This document shows positions 10,539 to 18,271 of a stretch of DNA of 64,000 bases, in pieces (positions within the stretch are counted from its first letter, which is position 1; the number at the start of each line of letters is the position of its first letter). Under the pieces are notes generated by a model. The model saw nothing but the letters and a program-made list of their open reading frames with translations. It made no database searches and was not told the DNA's origin. The stretch is taken from assembly GCF_031846415.1 (NCBI RefSeq), contig NZ_JAVRHT010000001.1, forward strand, positions 248,001 to 312,000. Direction: 5' to 3'. This DNA is from Rubrivirga litoralis. GTDB lineage: Bacteria > Bacteroidota > Rhodothermia > Rhodothermales > Rubricoccaceae. A program made the translations under genes and the position numbers.

Positions 10539-10562
10539 GGGCGGGGCGGGAGGCATTCCCCC
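10539..10562 (-). repeat. 24-nt repeat, copy 2 (inverted partner at 9406-9429)
   Basis: On the minus strand this reads GGGGGAATGCC followed by TCCCGCCCCGCCC. It differs from copy 1 at one base and begins 5 nt after the stop of the radical SAM gene. Confidence 0.7.
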
Positions 10563-10567
10563 AACCC

Positions 10568-11842
10568 CTACGCCGCCGCCTGGGGCGGGGCGGGCGCGAA
10601 AAGCGAGAGCTGCGGGGCATCGGCCGCTTTGGCCCCGACGATCCGCCGGCGCACGGCGGTCGGGTCCTGGCCGATCAGGTGCGGCTTGTGGTCGGGCGTG
10701 ACCAGGAAGTGCTGGGCGCGCTTGAGGACGACGCCCATCGCCCGGAGGTCCTGCCACCGGACCGTCGAGTGCCGGCGGGCCGCCATGATTCGGTGTGCCG
10801 ACTTCAGCCCGAGCCCGGGCACGCGCTGGAGCCACTCGACCGGCGCCGCGTTGACGTCGACCGGGAACAGGTCGGGAAAGCGCAAGGCGTAGGCCGTCTT
10901 CGGGTCGACGTCGGAGTCCAGGTTCGCGGACCCGGGCGGGGCGACCTCGTCGAGTTCGAACCCGTACTTGCGCAGGAGCCAGTCGGCCTGGTAGAGCCGG
11001 TGCTCGCGGTGGAGCGGGGCGCGGTACGTCTCGGGGTCCGGCACGCGCTCGTCGCCGCCGAGCGGGACGAAGCCGGAGTAGTACACGCGGCGCAGCTTCT
11101 GCTCGGAGTAGAGGCCGTCGACGAGCGTGAGCACCTGGCGGTCGGTCTCGGGCGTGGCCCCGACGACGAGCTGCGTCGACTGGCCGCCGGCAGCGAAGCG
11201 CGGCGCGCGGCGGCTCTTCCGGCGCTCCTCCTTGGCCTGGTCGATCCCGTCGCGCACGGTTGCCATCGGCCCGAAGACCTGGGCGTAGTCCTTTTCGGGC
11301 GCGACCGACTTGAGACCGTCCTCGCTCGGGATCTCGACGTTCACGCTCAGGCGGTCGGCCAGCCGCCCGGCCTCGGTCAGCAGCTCCGGCGAGGCGCCGG
11401 GGATGACCTTGAGGTGGATGTAGCCGTTGAACCCGTGGTCGTGGCGGAGCGACCGGGCCACGGCGACCAGCTTTTCCGTCGTCGTATCGGCATCCTTGAA
11501 GATGCCCGACGAGAGGAACAGGCCCTCGATGTAGTTCCGCTTGTAGAACCCCATCGTGAGCTCGACGACCTCCTTGACGGTGAACGCCACGCGCTCGACC
11601 TCCTCGTTCGACCGGCGCGAGACGCAGTAAGCGCAGTCGTAGATGCAGACGTTCGAGAACAGGACCTTGAGGAGCGACACGCACCGGCCGTCCTCGGTGT
11701 ACGAGTGGCAGATGCCGGCGCCGGTCGAGTTGCCGATCCCCGTCTTCGTGTTCTCGCGCTTGCCGCCGGACGACGCGCACGAGGCGTCGTACTTGGCCGC
11801 GTCGGCGAGGATTTCGAGCTTCTCGATGACCTGTCGGCGCAT
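10568..11842 (-). CDS. Putative DNA modification/repair radical SAM protein (TIGR03916)
   Basis: This 424-residue protein has a radical SAM cluster motif CIYDCAYC (Cys66, Cys70, Cys73), preceded by the family-typical KTGIGNSTGAGICHSYTEDG. A helix-hairpin-helix DNA-binding segment lies near residues 340-360 (VPGLGLKSAHRIMAARR). The C-terminus ends ADAPQLSLFAPAPPQAAA; QLSLF (residues 411-415) fits the bacterial sliding-clamp binding pentapeptide QL(S/D)LF. Together these point to a DNA-acting enzyme able to dock on the replication clamp. The partner DUF4130 gene is immediately downstream. The substrate lesion or base is not known for this family. Confidence 0.9.
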   Translation of the reverse strand: MRRQVIEKLEILADAAKYDASCASSGGKRENTKTGIGNSTGAGICHSYTEDGRCVSLLKVLFSNVCIYDCAYCVSRRSNEEVERVAFTVKEVVELTMGFYKRNYIEGLFLSSGIFKDADTTTEKLVAVARSLRHDHGFNGYIHLKVIPGASPELLTEAGRLADRLSVNVEIPSEDGLKSVAPEKDYAQVFGPMATVRDGIDQAKEERRKSRRAPRFAAGGQSTQLVVGATPETDRQVLTLVDGLYSEQKLRRVYYSGFVPLGGDERVPDPETYRAPLHREHRLYQADWLLRKYGFELDEVAPPGSANLDSDVDPKTAYALRFPDLFPVDVNAAPVEWLQRVPGLGLKSAHRIMAARRHSTVRWQDLRAMGVVLKRAQHFLVTPDHKPHLIGQDPTAVRRRIVGAKAADAPQLSLFAPAPPQAAA

Positions 11843-12151
11843 GGGCTTCGTCCCGGGCGGGGCGGCTGCGTGGGGCGGAGCCCCAAGCTCGGGCGGGGCG
11901 GTGACAGGGGCGTGTCGCGGCGGCTCACCCCGCCCGTGGGCTTACGCGCCGGGGCTTTGGGGCGGGGCGGCCACCCCGCCCTCACCGTATGTCGCGGGCG
12001 GGGCGTTCGCGCCGTCGTCACCGGGTCCACCCCGCCCGGTGGTCCAGCGCGTCTGGGCGGGGCGGCCGAGTCCCACCGCCCCGGACACGGCGAGCCGTGT
12101 CCTTACGGATGCCCAGACCGCCCCGCCCGGTCGCTCACCACCCCGCCCCGC
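11843..12151. other. Repeat-rich intergenic region with a short perfect hairpin
   Basis: This 309-bp gap between two minus-strand genes carries several GGGCGGGGYGG words in both orientations and a long-range inverted pair (GTCTGGG at 12051 with CCCAGAC at 12112). GGACACGGC-GA-GCCGTGTCC lies at 12083-12102. No gene is seen. Confidence 0.65.
12083..12102. repeat. Short perfect hairpin, followed by TTACGG
   Basis: GGACACGGC and GCCGTGTCC are exact complements separated by GA. The following CCTTACGG string recurs at about 56427, suggesting a dispersed small element. Confidence 0.4.
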
Positions 12152-13645
12152 TCACACCACGCGGTCGGGGTCCGGGGCGGGCGGGGTGGCGCCGGAGTAC
12201 CCGAACACCTTCTTGACCGCCTTAATGGCCAGCGGGTACTGCTTCTGGATGTAGTACTGGTCCGCCGCGCGGCGCGCGCCGAGCCCGTAGGTGGGGTAGG
12301 GGAAGATGGTGTCGGCGATCTCGCGGACCGACACGCCGGCCTTCATGGACACGCCGTAGATCGAGATGAGCTCGCCGGCGCGGGCGCCGACCACGCTCGC
12401 CCCGAGGATCGTCCCGAGCCACTTGGTCGCGTGGATCTTGATGTGGCCCTGCTCGGCGTGCTCCGTCACCGCGCGGTCGACCTTGGAGTAGGGGAAGCGG
12501 TAGGTGACGAACGAGGTGCCGGCCTCCTCCAGCTCGGCCTCGGTCTTGCCGACCTGCGCCACCTCGGGCGACGTGAACGTGGTCCACGTGATCCCGTCGC
12601 GGTCGATGGCGGCGGGCACCTTGAGGACGGCGTTCGTGACCGCCTGCTTGGCCATGTGGTCGCTCATGTGCGTCAGCGCGTACTCGCCGGTGCAGTCGCC
12701 GGCGGCCCAGACGTGGTCGAGGTTCGTCCGGCAGCGGTCGTCGACCGTGATGCCCTTTTTGGTGTACGAGATGCCGGCCGCCTCCAGGCCGACGCCCTCG
12801 ACGTTGGGCTGGCGGCCCGTCGCGACGAGGAGCCGGTCGCCCTCGACGGCCCGGCTCTCGCCGCCCTGCGTCACGTGGACGACCACCCCGCCCCCGCCGG
12901 TCGGCGTCTCGACGCGGTCGACGTCGGCGCCGAGCACGAACTCGACGCCCTCGTCTTCGAGCACGCCCTGGAGGATGGCCGCGTGGTCGGGGTCGTCCTT
13001 GCCGAGCAGGTGGTCGCTGCGGTCGATGACCGTCACGCGCGAGCCCAGGCGGCGGAACGCCTGACCCATCTCGCACCCGATGGACCCGGCGCCGATGATG
13101 ACGAGGTGCTCGGGCTGCTCCGTGATCTCGAACAGCGTCTCGTTCGTCAGGTACGGCGTCTCGTCGAGCCCGGGGATCGGGGGCGGGGCGGCCCGTCCGC
13201 CCGTGCAGATGACGGCCAGGCGGAACGTGACGTCGCGCGTGCCCCCGCCCTCCAGGTCGATGCGGACCGCGTGCGGCCCGGTAAACCGGCCCTCGCCCTT
13301 GACCACCTCGACGCCGAAGCCCTCGTAGATCGCCGGGTCGTCGGCGTCGTCGTAGACCTCCTGGCGCGTCGCGTGGAGGTCGCCCATGACGGCGGCAAAG
13401 TCGACGGCCGGCGCCTCCCCGCCCCCGCCGAAGCGGTCGAGGTAGGCCTGGGCGTTCGCGCGGAGGTCGGCCGCGTGGAGCAGCGTCTTCGACGGGACGC
13501 ACCCGATCCAGGTACAGTCGCCGCCCAGGCGGGCGCGTTCGACCAGCATGGTCTGGGCGCCAAAGTTGGCGCCCGTGCCGGCGGCGGTGAGGCCGGCGGC
13601 GCCGGCGCCGAGCACGAGGAGGTCTACGTCGTAGGAGTCGGACAT
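12152..13645 (-). CDS. FAD-dependent pyridine nucleotide-disulfide oxidoreductase (MerA/Lpd-like)
   Basis: This 497-residue flavoprotein has an N-terminal FAD site (VDLLVLGAGAAGLTAAG), a redox disulfide motif GGDCTWIGCVPSKTLL near residues 40-55, an NAD(P) site VIIGAGSIGCEMGQAFRRLG near residue 178 and VWAAGDCTGEYALTH for the second FAD site. The dimerisation domain ends IFPYPTYGLGARRAADQYY. In lipoamide dehydrogenase and glutathione reductase this region supplies a His-Glu base; here Tyr and Gly occupy those places. The C-terminal Cys pair of mercuric reductase is also absent, so neither Lpd nor MerA activity is assured. Start chosen at ATG (complement 13643-13645), directly before the FAD domain. 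Confidence 0.85.
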   Translation of the reverse strand: MSDSYDVDLLVLGAGAAGLTAAGTGANFGAQTMLVERARLGGDCTWIGCVPSKTLLHAADLRANAQAYLDRFGGGGEAPAVDFAAVMGDLHATRQEVYDDADDPAIYEGFGVEVVKGEGRFTGPHAVRIDLEGGGTRDVTFRLAVICTGGRAAPPPIPGLDETPYLTNETLFEITEQPEHLVIIGAGSIGCEMGQAFRRLGSRVTVIDRSDHLLGKDDPDHAAILQGVLEDEGVEFVLGADVDRVETPTGGGGVVVHVTQGGESRAVEGDRLLVATGRQPNVEGVGLEAAGISYTKKGITVDDRCRTNLDHVWAAGDCTGEYALTHMSDHMAKQAVTNAVLKVPAAIDRDGITWTTFTSPEVAQVGKTEAELEEAGTSFVTYRFPYSKVDRAVTEHAEQGHIKIHATKWLGTILGASVVGARAGELISIYGVSMKAGVSVREIADTIFPYPTYGLGARRAADQYYIQKQYPLAIKAVKKVFGYSGATPPAPDPDRVV

Positions 13646-13863
13646 GGGGCGGGGTGGGAGAGGGACCAATGGACGTGCCGCGTGCGGGGCGGTCTTACTA
13701 AGCGGCGGGGCGGCGGGAGGAACTGGAGAGTGCGTCCGGCCCGTAGCACGGCGCGGCCGTCCCAAGCCCCACCCCGCCCGGCGCACCCTCTGCCCGTTCT
13801 CCCTTCCTCGTCCCCCGTTTCTGCGAACCGTTCGGTCGGCGCAGCCAGCGGCGCGAGCCTTCT

Positions 13864-14574
13864 GTGCTCCTGTTCCTGCCCACGTTCGACCGCTCGCACG
13901 ACCCCGTCCCGCCCGAGGGCTGGCGCTCGCCCGGCGAGCCGTACCGGCTCTACACGACGCTCGACGCCGCTGAGGCCGCGGCGACCTCGCCGGACGGCCA
14001 CACCGGCCGCGTCCTCGTGCTCGACCCCGCGCGCTTGGGGCCGGGCGCGCAGGCCGCCCCGCCCGCCGTCGCCGAGGTGCCCCGCGCCGCCGTCCTCAAC
14101 GTGGACCCCGACGGCGACTACTGGCGGCCGGCGCCGGTCGCCGCCGGCGGCGGCTACGTCGTCCGCCGGGCCGAGGGCGGGGCGGGGGGAGCGGGCGGGG
14201 TGGAGCTGCTGCTCATCTTCCGCCGCGGCGCGTGGGACCTCCCCAAGGGCAAGCTCGACGACGGCGAGACGGTCCGCGAGGCGGCGCACCGCGAGGTGTC
14301 CGAAGAGGTGGGAGTGAAGAAAAAGAAGCTCACGGTGACGGCCGACCTGGGCGAGACGGTCCACGGCTACGTCTGGCCCAAGCGCGAGGTCTACGCCGTC
14401 AAGACGACGCGCTGGTTCGCCATGACGACGACGGCGGAGCGGTTCGAGCCCGAAACGCGCGAGGGCATCGAGGCCGTCGCCTGGGTGCCGTGGGCCGAGG
14501 CCGCCGAGCGCGTCGGGTTCGAGACGCTCCGCGCCCACCACGCCGGCCTCGACCCGACCGCCCTCGGCGTGTAG
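13864..14574 (+). CDS. Nudix hydrolase family protein
   Basis: This 236-residue protein starts at GTG. Residues 1-110 form an N-terminal domain of unknown type. A Nudix fold follows, with the box GKLDDGETVREAAHREV continuing SEEVGV (G-x5-E-x7-REV-x-EE-x-G-V) near residues 132-154. Nudix enzymes cleave nucleoside diphosphate-linked compounds; the substrate cannot be read here. The N-terminal extension with LYTTLDAAEAAA resembles that seen in Bacteroidota Nudix proteins. It is divergent from the oxidoreductase gene, with about 220 bp between; the upstream stretch 13796-13823 has weak 7-nt periodicity. Confidence 0.85.
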   Translation: MLLFLPTFDRSHDPVPPEGWRSPGEPYRLYTTLDAAEAAATSPDGHTGRVLVLDPARLGPGAQAAPPAVAEVPRAAVLNVDPDGDYWRPAPVAAGGGYVVRRAEGGAGGAGGVELLLIFRRGAWDLPKGKLDDGETVREAAHREVSEEVGVKKKKLTVTADLGETVHGYVWPKREVYAVKTTRWFAMTTTAERFEPETREGIEAVAWVPWAEAAERVGFETLRAHHAGLDPTALGV

Positions 14575-14578
14575 GACC

Positions 14579-14611
14579 GCCCGCCCCGCCCGTTCTGAGG
14601 GCGGGGCGGGC
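14579..14611 (+). terminator. GC hairpin after the Nudix gene (candidate terminator without T-tract)
   Basis: GCCCGCCCCGCCC pairs perfectly with GGGCGGGGCGGGC around a 7-nt loop, 4 nt after the stop codon. There is no T-run. It is another inverted pair of the repeat word at a gene end. Confidence 0.5.
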
Positions 14612-14699
14612 CTCACGACGCTCGCCCGCCGCCCCGCCCCGCCGACGCGAGGGCAGGGTGAAAACGGGTCGCCCCGCCCGGGCGGGGCGGGGCGGCCTC

Positions 14700-14707
14700 T
14701 AGCTTCG
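14700..14707 (+). promoter_or_regulatory. Candidate -7 element upstream of the FKBP gene
   Basis: TAGCTTCG ends 25 nt before ATG 14733 and follows a GGGCGGGGCGG run directly. It is one of the best TAnnTTCG matches in the window. Confidence 0.55.
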
Positions 14708-14732
14708 GCGGCCCCCGCTCTTGCCTCGACCT

Positions 14733-15209
14733 ATGCGCCGCCTCGCCTTCCCCTCGCTTGCCTCGGCCGGGCTCCTCCTCGTGCTGGCCCTGCCCGTGGC
14801 GCCGGCGCTCACCGGCTGCGACTCGTCGGACCCGGTCTCGTGCGACGCCGGCGGCGAGCTCGACATCGTCGACACGACGCCGGAGGGCACGCGGCTGGGC
14901 GCCCGGATCACGGCGACCGACTGCGTCTACCTCACCTACGAGGGCCGGCTCGACGCGACCGGCGAGGCGTTCGACCGGAACGAGCGGGCGCCCCTCAGCA
15001 TCAGCGGGACCGTCCCCGGTTTTCAGCAGGCCGTCGTCGGCCGGCGCGTGGGCGAGTCGGTTCGCGTGACGATCCCGCCGACGCTGGGCTACGGCGCACG
15101 GCGTCGGGATTCGGGTCCGCTCGGCGTCGAGATCCCGTCGTGCTCGACGCTCCAGTTCGACGTCACGATCGGAGACACCGCCCCGCCCTCGGTGTGCGAG
15201 AATCGGTAG
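14733..15209 (+). CDS. FKBP-type peptidyl-prolyl isomerase lipoprotein
   Basis: This 158-residue protein has a lipoprotein signal: a hydrophobic segment ending in the lipobox LTGC with Cys near residue 29. One FKBP domain follows: VYLTYEGRLDATGEAFDRNE, ISGTVPGFQQAVVGRRVGES, IPPTLGYGARR and a final STLQFDVTIGD. Such proteins catalyse cis-trans isomerisation of prolyl bonds and here probably assist folding in the periplasm. Extra cysteines (in the ATDCVYL, IPSCSTL and SVCENR segments) suggest disulfides. It is a single gene with its own promoter box. Confidence 0.9.
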   Translation: MRRLAFPSLASAGLLLVLALPVAPALTGCDSSDPVSCDAGGELDIVDTTPEGTRLGARITATDCVYLTYEGRLDATGEAFDRNERAPLSISGTVPGFQQAVVGRRVGESVRVTIPPTLGYGARRRDSGPLGVEIPSCSTLQFDVTIGDTAPPSVCENR

Positions 15210-15341
15210 GGCCGATAGTCTTCACGGGATAGGGGGAAACCTGGGCGGCCACAGCCGATACATACCCAGATTGTCGAAGCGTCTCGGACCCCCGCCCGCG
15301 GCGCTCCGGCTCTTTGTTTCACCTGAATATTGAGGACCAAC

Positions 15342-15608
15342 GTGGCACTGTACGAGCTCCAAGACGCAAAGCTGGCCGGCGTAGACGGCCAGGGGTATGT
15401 GTTCCCCGTCGACACCTTCCGAGGCAAAGAGTACCGCGGCGTGTTTTTCGCGGACGACGACGCTGCCATCTCGACCGACATCAACGAGGGCACCTTCGAG
15501 GGCATGATCTACCACAAGACGACAAAGGGCACCGGCGATGCCACCGTCAACGTGACGAACGTGGTGTCGACGGCCGTCGGCAACCGTGTCGACTTCGAAG
15601 TCCTCTAG
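15342..15608 (+). CDS. Small hypothetical protein (88 aa)
   Basis: From GTG 15342 the product is 88 residues beginning MALYELQDAKLAGVDGQGYV. A TTG at 15330 in the same frame would add four residues. It is rich in beta-branched residues with no signal peptide, membrane segment or cysteine, and has a plausible all-beta pattern (VFPVDTFRGKEYRGVFFADD). Base composition is visibly lower in GC than the neighbours and the G-rich repeat word is absent from the gene. A strong intrinsic terminator follows at 15641. No family was recognised. Confidence 0.6.
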   Translation: MALYELQDAKLAGVDGQGYVFPVDTFRGKEYRGVFFADDDAAISTDINEGTFEGMIYHKTTKGTGDATVNVTNVVSTAVGNRVDFEVL

Positions 15609-15640
15609 CGGACCGCCCCGCCCCCGCCCCCGACCGCAAT

Positions 15641-15671
15641 GCCCCGGCTCGACGCGAGCCGGGGCGTTTTT
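15641..15671 (+). terminator. Intrinsic terminator after the 88-aa gene
   Basis: GCCCCGGCTCG and CGAGCCGGGGC form a perfect 11-bp stem with loop ACG, followed by GTTTTTGT. It is one of only two classical rho-independent terminators noticed in the window. Confidence 0.9.
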
Positions 15672-15749
15672 GTGTCCGCCCCGCCCGCAGTACCTGAGCG
15701 GGACGGGCACCTGCACGGGCGGGGTGGTGCAGGACGCCCCGGCCCGGCC

Positions 15750-15777
15750 TTCAGCGTTCGCCGTTCAGCGTTCCCTC
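15750..15777. repeat. Heptad array at the 3' end of the metzincin-like gene (GAACGCT type)
   Basis: The 7-mers TTCAGCG, TTCGCCG, TTCAGCG and TTCCCTC run up to the stop codon (complement of 15777-15779) of the minus-strand gene. On the coding strand this is GAACGCT-GAACGGC-GAACGCT, the same words as at 10383. Confidence 0.75.
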
Positions 15778-17024
15778 TACGTCTCCTCATCGACGAAGAG
15801 GACGCCGCGGACGAGGTCGGCGCTGTCGGCCCGGCCGCCGAGCGAGCCGGCGAGCACGCCGAGCGCGGCCACGAACAGGCTCAGCTTGACGTGGTCGATG
15901 GGGCGCACGGCCGGGTCCACGGTCGGCCACGTCTCCATGAGCTTGCGCGGGAAGACCGTCACGACGCCCAGGTAGGTTGATCCAGCGAAGATGGCGAACA
16001 GGAGGGCCATCGTGAGCGCCAGGCACAGCGCCGTCGCCGCGCTCGTGACGACGGTCGACTCGGCCAGCCGCCGGCCCCGCCCGAGCACGCCGCCGAACGC
16101 GAACGCCCGGTACAGCACGATCGTCGAGCCGGCCACGGCGACCACCGAGAACGCGACGAGCTGGTAGAGCTCGACCGTGCTCGCCACGTCCCACATGTCG
16201 GGCGTAAAAAACAGGAGGATGAGCACCGAGAGCGCGGCCGTGATCATGGTCGGCAGCCGGGTCACGAGCCGGAACGGGTTGGCCCGCGCCACGGCCGCCG
16301 CGATCGAGCGCCAGTCGCGGACCAGCGTTTCGAGCGTGAACCGGACGCGGTGCGTGCTCGTCCGCTCGTGGGCCTCGCGCGGGAGCGCCCGGCGCATGTG
16401 CGCGCGCTGGCTCTCGGTGAACGAGTCCATCCCGTCCAGGTCGTCGACGCCCGCGAAGTCGTACATCACGTTCGTCGGCGAGGGCGCGTGGTTCAGGTTG
16501 AGGAGGTGCCCGAACGTGTGGAGCAGGAGCGACGTCAGGCGCCGCTCGGCGAGGCCCTCGTCGGGGTCGTCGCCCCAGAACGACGGCGCGAGCCGCTTGG
16601 TCGAGACCACGCCCACGTTCGTGAGCTGGCTGGGCAGCGCGAGCGTGTACGAGAGCGTCGAGGCCGCCAGGTCCACCTCGGTCACGATGAGCAGGAAGTG
16701 GACGCCTCGTTCCAGCTTCTCGGTCATCCCGATCTGGAGAAAGTCGAGCGGGGCGTAGGCCCCGGCCGCCGGCGTCAGGTGCGGCCCCTCGAAGGCGAGC
16801 AGGTCCACGCGCACGCCGAGCGCCTGGGAGATGTCGCGGTCGAGCGCCCGCGTGGCGGCCTCCACGAGCCGCCGGAACGGGGCCGAGTCCTTGCCCTCGA
16901 CGTCCATCGTCATCACGCCGATGACGTAGTCCCGCCCCGCCCCGGCGGCCGGGCGTCTGGAGCCGCCCCGCCCCGCCCGAGGCGCGGGCGGGGGGGAAGG
17001 GGCGAGGGCGGGGCGGTCGGGCAC
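15777..17024 (-). CDS. Metzincin-like (archaemetzincin-type) membrane protein lacking the catalytic Glu
   Basis: The confident part begins near residue 36 (DYVIGVMTMDVEGKDSAP) and resembles archaemetzincins. LLLHTFGHLLNLNH sits where HExxHxxGxxH is expected, followed by a Met-turn NVMYDF. The three zinc-ligand His are present but the general-base Glu is Thr, so proteolysis is unlikely by the usual mechanism. The C-terminal 170 residues contain about four membrane helices (ITAALSVLILLFF, LVAFSVVAVAGSTIVLY, ALCLALTMALLFAIFAG, LSLFVAALGVLAGSLGG). The start is uncertain: GTG at complement 17022-17024 gives 415 residues, but GTG or ATG at 16911-16916 would skip a repeat-coded Pro/Gly/Arg stretch. 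Confidence 0.7.
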   Translation of the reverse strand: MPDRPALAPSPPPAPRAGRGGSRRPAAGAGRDYVIGVMTMDVEGKDSAPFRRLVEAATRALDRDISQALGVRVDLLAFEGPHLTPAAGAYAPLDFLQIGMTEKLERGVHFLLIVTEVDLAASTLSYTLALPSQLTNVGVVSTKRLAPSFWGDDPDEGLAERRLTSLLLHTFGHLLNLNHAPSPTNVMYDFAGVDDLDGMDSFTESQRAHMRRALPREAHERTSTHRVRFTLETLVRDWRSIAAAVARANPFRLVTRLPTMITAALSVLILLFFTPDMWDVASTVELYQLVAFSVVAVAGSTIVLYRAFAFGGVLGRGRRLAESTVVTSAATALCLALTMALLFAIFAGSTYLGVVTVFPRKLMETWPTVDPAVRPIDHVKLSLFVAALGVLAGSLGGRADSADLVRGVLFVDEET

Positions 17025-17077
17025 GGGGCAGCGAGGGCGGGTGAGTCGGGCGGCGTGTTCGCGGGCGGGGCGGCCGG

Positions 17078-18070
17078 TCAGGCGGGCACGGCCCCGTATA
17101 TCTCGGCGACGGCCCGGGCCTGCTCGGCGACCTCGGCGCGGAGCGCGGCCGGCTCGACGGCCTCGGCGTCGGTCCCGTAGCGGAGGAGCCACTTGGCCAC
17201 GTACGACAGGTTCTCGAACTCGAACGTCACGCGCGTCCACTCGCCGTCCGGGAGCTCCTGCTCGACATCGGCCGGCACCTGGCGGCGCGCCCACCGCCAC
17301 GCCCGGTCCCGGAAGCGGACCGTGATCCGCTGGTTGTCCGGGCTCGTGCCCCGCTCGCGGAGGTGCTCTTTGAGGTCGAACCCGGCCGGCGGCTCGAAGC
17401 GGTCGAACCGCGTGCGGAGCTTGCGGATCTGGTCCAGCCGGAAGTTGCGGATGTCGTCGCGGAGGTGGTCGTAGCCGATGAGGTTCCAGTGGTCCGAGTA
17501 GTAGACGAGCCCGAGCGGGTCCACCTCGCGGACGGTCTCCTCGTCGCGGCTGGCCACGTAGTACGTCATCTTCACCTTGCGCTGGCGGGCGATGGCTTCC
17601 GAGAGCTCGAACCACAGGCCCTGCTCCTCGTCGGCCGCCCCGCCCCGGTCCTGCGTCTCGTTGAACGGGGCGAGCACGGTCCGCTCCTGGAGCTGCTCGA
17701 TGTACTCGCGGACGGGCTCGGGGAGGACCGACCGGATCTTCATGGCGACCGCGTCGGCGTCGGCGCGGAGCGAGGCGTCGGGCTGGAGCGTCGTGAAGGC
17801 GGTCCCGACGAGGAGCGTGGCGGCCTCGCGGGCCGAGAGCATGAGCGGCGGGAGCTGGTAGCCCTCCAGGATCTCGTAGCCGCCGTCCTCGGCGTACGTC
17901 AGCGGGACGCCGCTCTCGCCGAGCGTCCTTAAGTCGCGGAAGATCGTGCGGCGGCTCACGCCGAAGTGCTCGGCGAGGTCGCGGCTCGACAGGTTCGGCC
18001 GGTTCTGGAGGAGGAGGACGAGCGCGAACAGGCGCTCGGTCTTGTTCAGCGATCGGTCAGAGCGGGCCAT
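17078..18070 (-). CDS. WYL-domain transcriptional regulator
   Basis: This 330-residue protein has an N-terminal DeoR-like helix-turn-helix (residues 8-60; LSSRDLAEHFGVSRRTIFRD). A WYL domain follows around residues 155-230 (KVKMTYYVASRDEE, VDPLGLVYYSDHWNLIGYDH) and then a WCX-type C-terminal part. The WYL triad region reads WNLIGYDHLRDDIRNFRLDQ. WYL proteins are ligand- or nucleic-acid-responsive regulators, often of stress or defence genes. It lies 53 bp upstream of the metzincin-like gene on the same strand and may be co-transcribed with it. Start chosen at ATG (complement 18068-18070). Confidence 0.9.
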   Translation of the reverse strand: MARSDRSLNKTERLFALVLLLQNRPNLSSRDLAEHFGVSRRTIFRDLRTLGESGVPLTYAEDGGYEILEGYQLPPLMLSAREAATLLVGTAFTTLQPDASLRADADAVAMKIRSVLPEPVREYIEQLQERTVLAPFNETQDRGGAADEEQGLWFELSEAIARQRKVKMTYYVASRDEETVREVDPLGLVYYSDHWNLIGYDHLRDDIRNFRLDQIRKLRTRFDRFEPPAGFDLKEHLRERGTSPDNQRITVRFRDRAWRWARRQVPADVEQELPDGEWTRVTFEFENLSYVAKWLLRYGTDAEAVEPAALRAEVAEQARAVAEIYGAVPA

Positions 18071-18271
18071 CCGGGCGGGGCGGGGTGACGGGCGGGGCGG
18101 GCACGGGCGTCCCCGCGCGTGGACGGGTGACACAGAAATGTCAACGCGCCCGCCCCGCCCCCGTTCTCTCCAGCGCGCAGGAAAAGGCGGTGGAGGCGAT
18201 GGCCGGGCGGGGTGGCCGGCGTCTTGCTCGGTGCCCGCTCGGCTCATGTCCCCCCACCCACCGTCCGACCC

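Noticed and set aside
12152..13645. Annotation as mercuric reductase
   Set aside because: There is no HMA domain, no C-terminal Cys pair and no mer genes nearby; only the general flavoprotein family is supported.
13724..13823. Possible further heptad hairpin before the Nudix gene
   Set aside because: The right side (13796-13823) shows weak 7-nt phasing, but the left side is only loosely complementary and does not start at a stop codon, so it was not listed with the clear cases.
9887..14317. A 1476-codon open frame on the plus strand
   Set aside because: It is antisense to the DUF4130, radical SAM and oxidoreductase genes and enters the Nudix gene out of frame; long stop-free shadows are expected at this GC. 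Composition is Arg/Pro/Gly-rich with no domain.
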